From the NCBI GenBank assembly GCA_964551475.1, contig CAZKCI010000032.1, forward strand, positions 1 to 15,444: a stretch of 15,444 nt of DNA. The letters run 5' to 3'. Numbering within the stretch: the first letter of the stretch is position 1; each line of letters starts with the position of its first letter. The DNA is from CAZKCI01 sp964551475 (GTDB taxonomy: Bacteria; Auribacterota; Erginobacteria; Erginobacterales; CAZKCI01). A model generated the notes under the pieces. The model made no database searches. It saw only the letters and a list, made by a program, of their open reading frames with translations, and was not told the DNA's origin. Below, in pieces: positions 14,129 through 15,444 of this stretch. A program made the position numbers and the translations under genes.

Positions 14129-15391
14129 CTAACGGACCGCGCCGGCAGGAGCGGCAGGTTGGGCAGGAGCAGAAACAGGCTGGGCGGGAGCGGCAGGAGC
14201 GGCAGGAGAAACAGGTGGAACTGAAGCGGAGGGATTTATCGTGATGTCGGTAGCGGAGCCGGGCTTGACCTGGGGCTTCCTGTTGTATTCGTCGACCGTC
14301 CCCCTCACCCGCACCTTCGTCCCGTTGACCTTGAGCTTCTCGGCTTGCGGGATGGCCTCGAAGTTGGAGGCGAAGATCGGCACGTCGATGCGGGCCGCGC
14401 CGTCGGAGAGTGTCATCGAGCCGCCGCCGGTCTTGAAGTCGCGGAAGCCGACGACGGTCCCCTCGATCTCCACCGGCTGATCGATCATCTCCAGCGTGAT
14501 CTCGGAGATCTTCTTCTTCGCCACCGCGGCCACCGCCACCTCGGCGGAGACGATATCCTCAACCGCTCCGGGGACGATCGCCATCTTCCCCTTGCTGTCC
14601 CCGATCACGCCGGTCACCTTGACCCCCTCGCCGACCTTGAGCTCCGGGACATCCTCGCCCAGGTTCGCGGGGTCGAGGATCACGACAAGCTCCTCCACGC
14701 CGTCGGTGATGGTGGCTTTGCCGTAGCGGGAAGCATACTTGACCGCCCCCGACACCACGGCCTTGCTGTTGATCCAGGAGTCGTTGAGCTGGGAGATCTT
14801 CGCCTCCCGGGCCGGGGACGCTTCCAAGATCTTCAAGCGATGGGGAATGTTCAGGAACAGGGAGGTGCCGTACTGATCGCTGATCTGCACCTGGCCGGTT
14901 ATATCAATCGAGTCCCCCACCTTGGGAAGATTCCCCAGTTTCTGGAGTTTGGGAAGGACCTGAAAACCGACAACCGAGATGTCCCCCGTGGCGTCGGCGA
15001 CCCTGAGCCTGATCATCCCCCGGGCCGCGTCCAGCCCCCGATCGGTCACTATCCCATTGATCCGGACGATCGCGTTGCTGTGGGTTTCCTTGATCGCGGC
15101 GACCTGGACCAGCTCCGGCTCCATCTTGGCCGCCGCGTACCACATGATCAGGATCCCGCCCACCGCGCCGATCACCGAGATCCGCCGCCAGAGCTTGAGC
15201 GACATTCTCTTCTTGAGCTCGGCGCCGCAGTAGGGACATTTCTCGTAGGCCCCCACGAAATGGCCGCAGGACGGGCAGAGCGATTCCTCCGGCAGGTCCC
15301 TGACCGCCGGCGCGGCCGAACGGTCGGCGTTTTCAATCGGTTTGGCGGCCGGGGAGACCGGCGCCCTTCTCGGATCGCGATTCTCAGCCAT
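14129..15391 (-). CDS. Membrane-anchored zinc-ribbon protein with three OB-fold-like domains
   Basis: This 420-residue protein starts with a disordered segment, then a four-Cys zinc ribbon (C39-x2-C42 and C52-x2-C55, CPSCG...CPYCG). One membrane helix follows (about 72-89), then three beta-rich OB-fold-like domains at about 98-190, 205-280 and 300-385. Each repeats a pattern of a G-x-V strand, a DATGD or DGxE loop and a VGDSIDITG-type strand. The tail from about 388 is Pro/Ala-rich and encoded by a 9-bp array. The OB domains would lie outside the cytoplasm if the ribbon is inside. OB folds often bind nucleic acid or oligosaccharide; the ligand here is unknown. The ATG at 15391 has GGAGGA upstream. 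It pairs closely with the TctA-like gene. Confidence 0.8.
   Translation of the reverse strand: MAENRDPRRAPVSPAAKPIENADRSAAPAVRDLPEESLCPSCGHFVGAYEKCPYCGAELKKRMSLKLWRRISVIGAVGGILIMWYAAAKMEPELVQVAAIKETHSNAIVRINGIVTDRGLDAARGMIRLRVADATGDISVVGFQVLPKLQKLGNLPKVGDSIDITGQVQISDQYGTSLFLNIPHRLKILEASPAREAKISQLNDSWINSKAVVSGAVKYASRYGKATITDGVEELVVILDPANLGEDVPELKVGEGVKVTGVIGDSKGKMAIVPGAVEDIVSAEVAVAAVAKKKISEITLEMIDQPVEIEGTVVGFRDFKTGGGSMTLSDGAARIDVPIFASNFEAIPQAEKLKVNGTKVRVRGTVDEYNRKPQVKPGSATDITINPSASVPPVSPAAPAAPAQPVSAPAQPAAPAGAVR
14144..14218. repeat. 9-bp GGCAGGAGN array in OB-fold gene 3' end
   Basis: About eight 9-bp units of GGCAGGAGC/GGCAGGAGA type, with one 3-nt shift near 14171, encode the Ala-Pro-Ala tail of the OB-fold protein. 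The same word is found in the anti-sigma and BatD-like genes. Confidence 0.82.
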
Positions 15392-15444
15392 GTCTTCCTC
15401 CCGCGGTATCGTTGACAGTCATTCGTGAGCCATTTTGCGTAAAC

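Noticed and set aside
12824..14224. Plus-strand open frame of 466 codons opposite the TctA-like gene
   Set aside because: The product is a repetitive Asp/Glu/Gly/His-rich string, the mirror of hydrophobic codons on the real strand.

Overview
The window comes from a GC-rich, Gram-negative-type bacterium, probably an uncultivated lineage. The support is signal peptides, a periplasmic HtrA-like protein, an ECF sigma/anti-sigma pair and a complete Bat (aerotolerance) locus. The sequence alone does not fix the phylum. All credible genes lie on the minus strand, so transcription runs from high to low coordinates. No stretch longer than 300 bases lacks a gene. No rRNA, tRNA, CRISPR array or transposase was seen.

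Right part (15391 to 11535): a membrane-anchored zinc-ribbon protein with three OB-fold-like domains lies 9 bp upstream of a TctA-family permease of the archaeal-like, stand-alone type. A DUF457/YdjM-type membrane protein with a large insertion follows. Two hairpins end this block.

Middle (11392 to 8754): an ECF sigma factor, a zinc-binding anti-sigma factor with one membrane segment, and an HtrA/DegP-like protein with one PDZ domain. The HtrA-like protein has lost the catalytic His and Asp but keeps the Ser motif. The layout resembles rpoE-rseA-degP, with an apparently dead protease.

Left part (8737 to 1): a BatD-like membrane protein, a MoxR AAA+ ATPase, a DUF58 protein, a second BatD/DUF4381-like protein, BatA, BatB, BatC and BatD (cut by the window edge). 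The genes from the DUF4381-like one to BatC are joined by ATGA stop/start overlaps. MoxR is expected to act as a chaperone on the VWA proteins, which display MIDAS motifs at the membrane; BatC and BatD would be periplasmic partners. A small four-helix-bundle (S23-like) gene, flanked by inverted heptamer arrays, interrupts the usual moxR-DUF58 pair.

The most unusual feature is that most gene junctions carry a short-period tandem array, each with its own word: period 7 at 4288, 6242, 6687 and 10691; period 9 at 5271 and 12653; period 10 at 9957; a 12-bp word at 21-bp spacing at 7760; and a long inverted repeat at 1411. A further 9-mer word (GGCAGGAGA-like) recurs inside three unrelated genes, always in the same strand and codon phase, and encodes x-Pro-Ala linkers.
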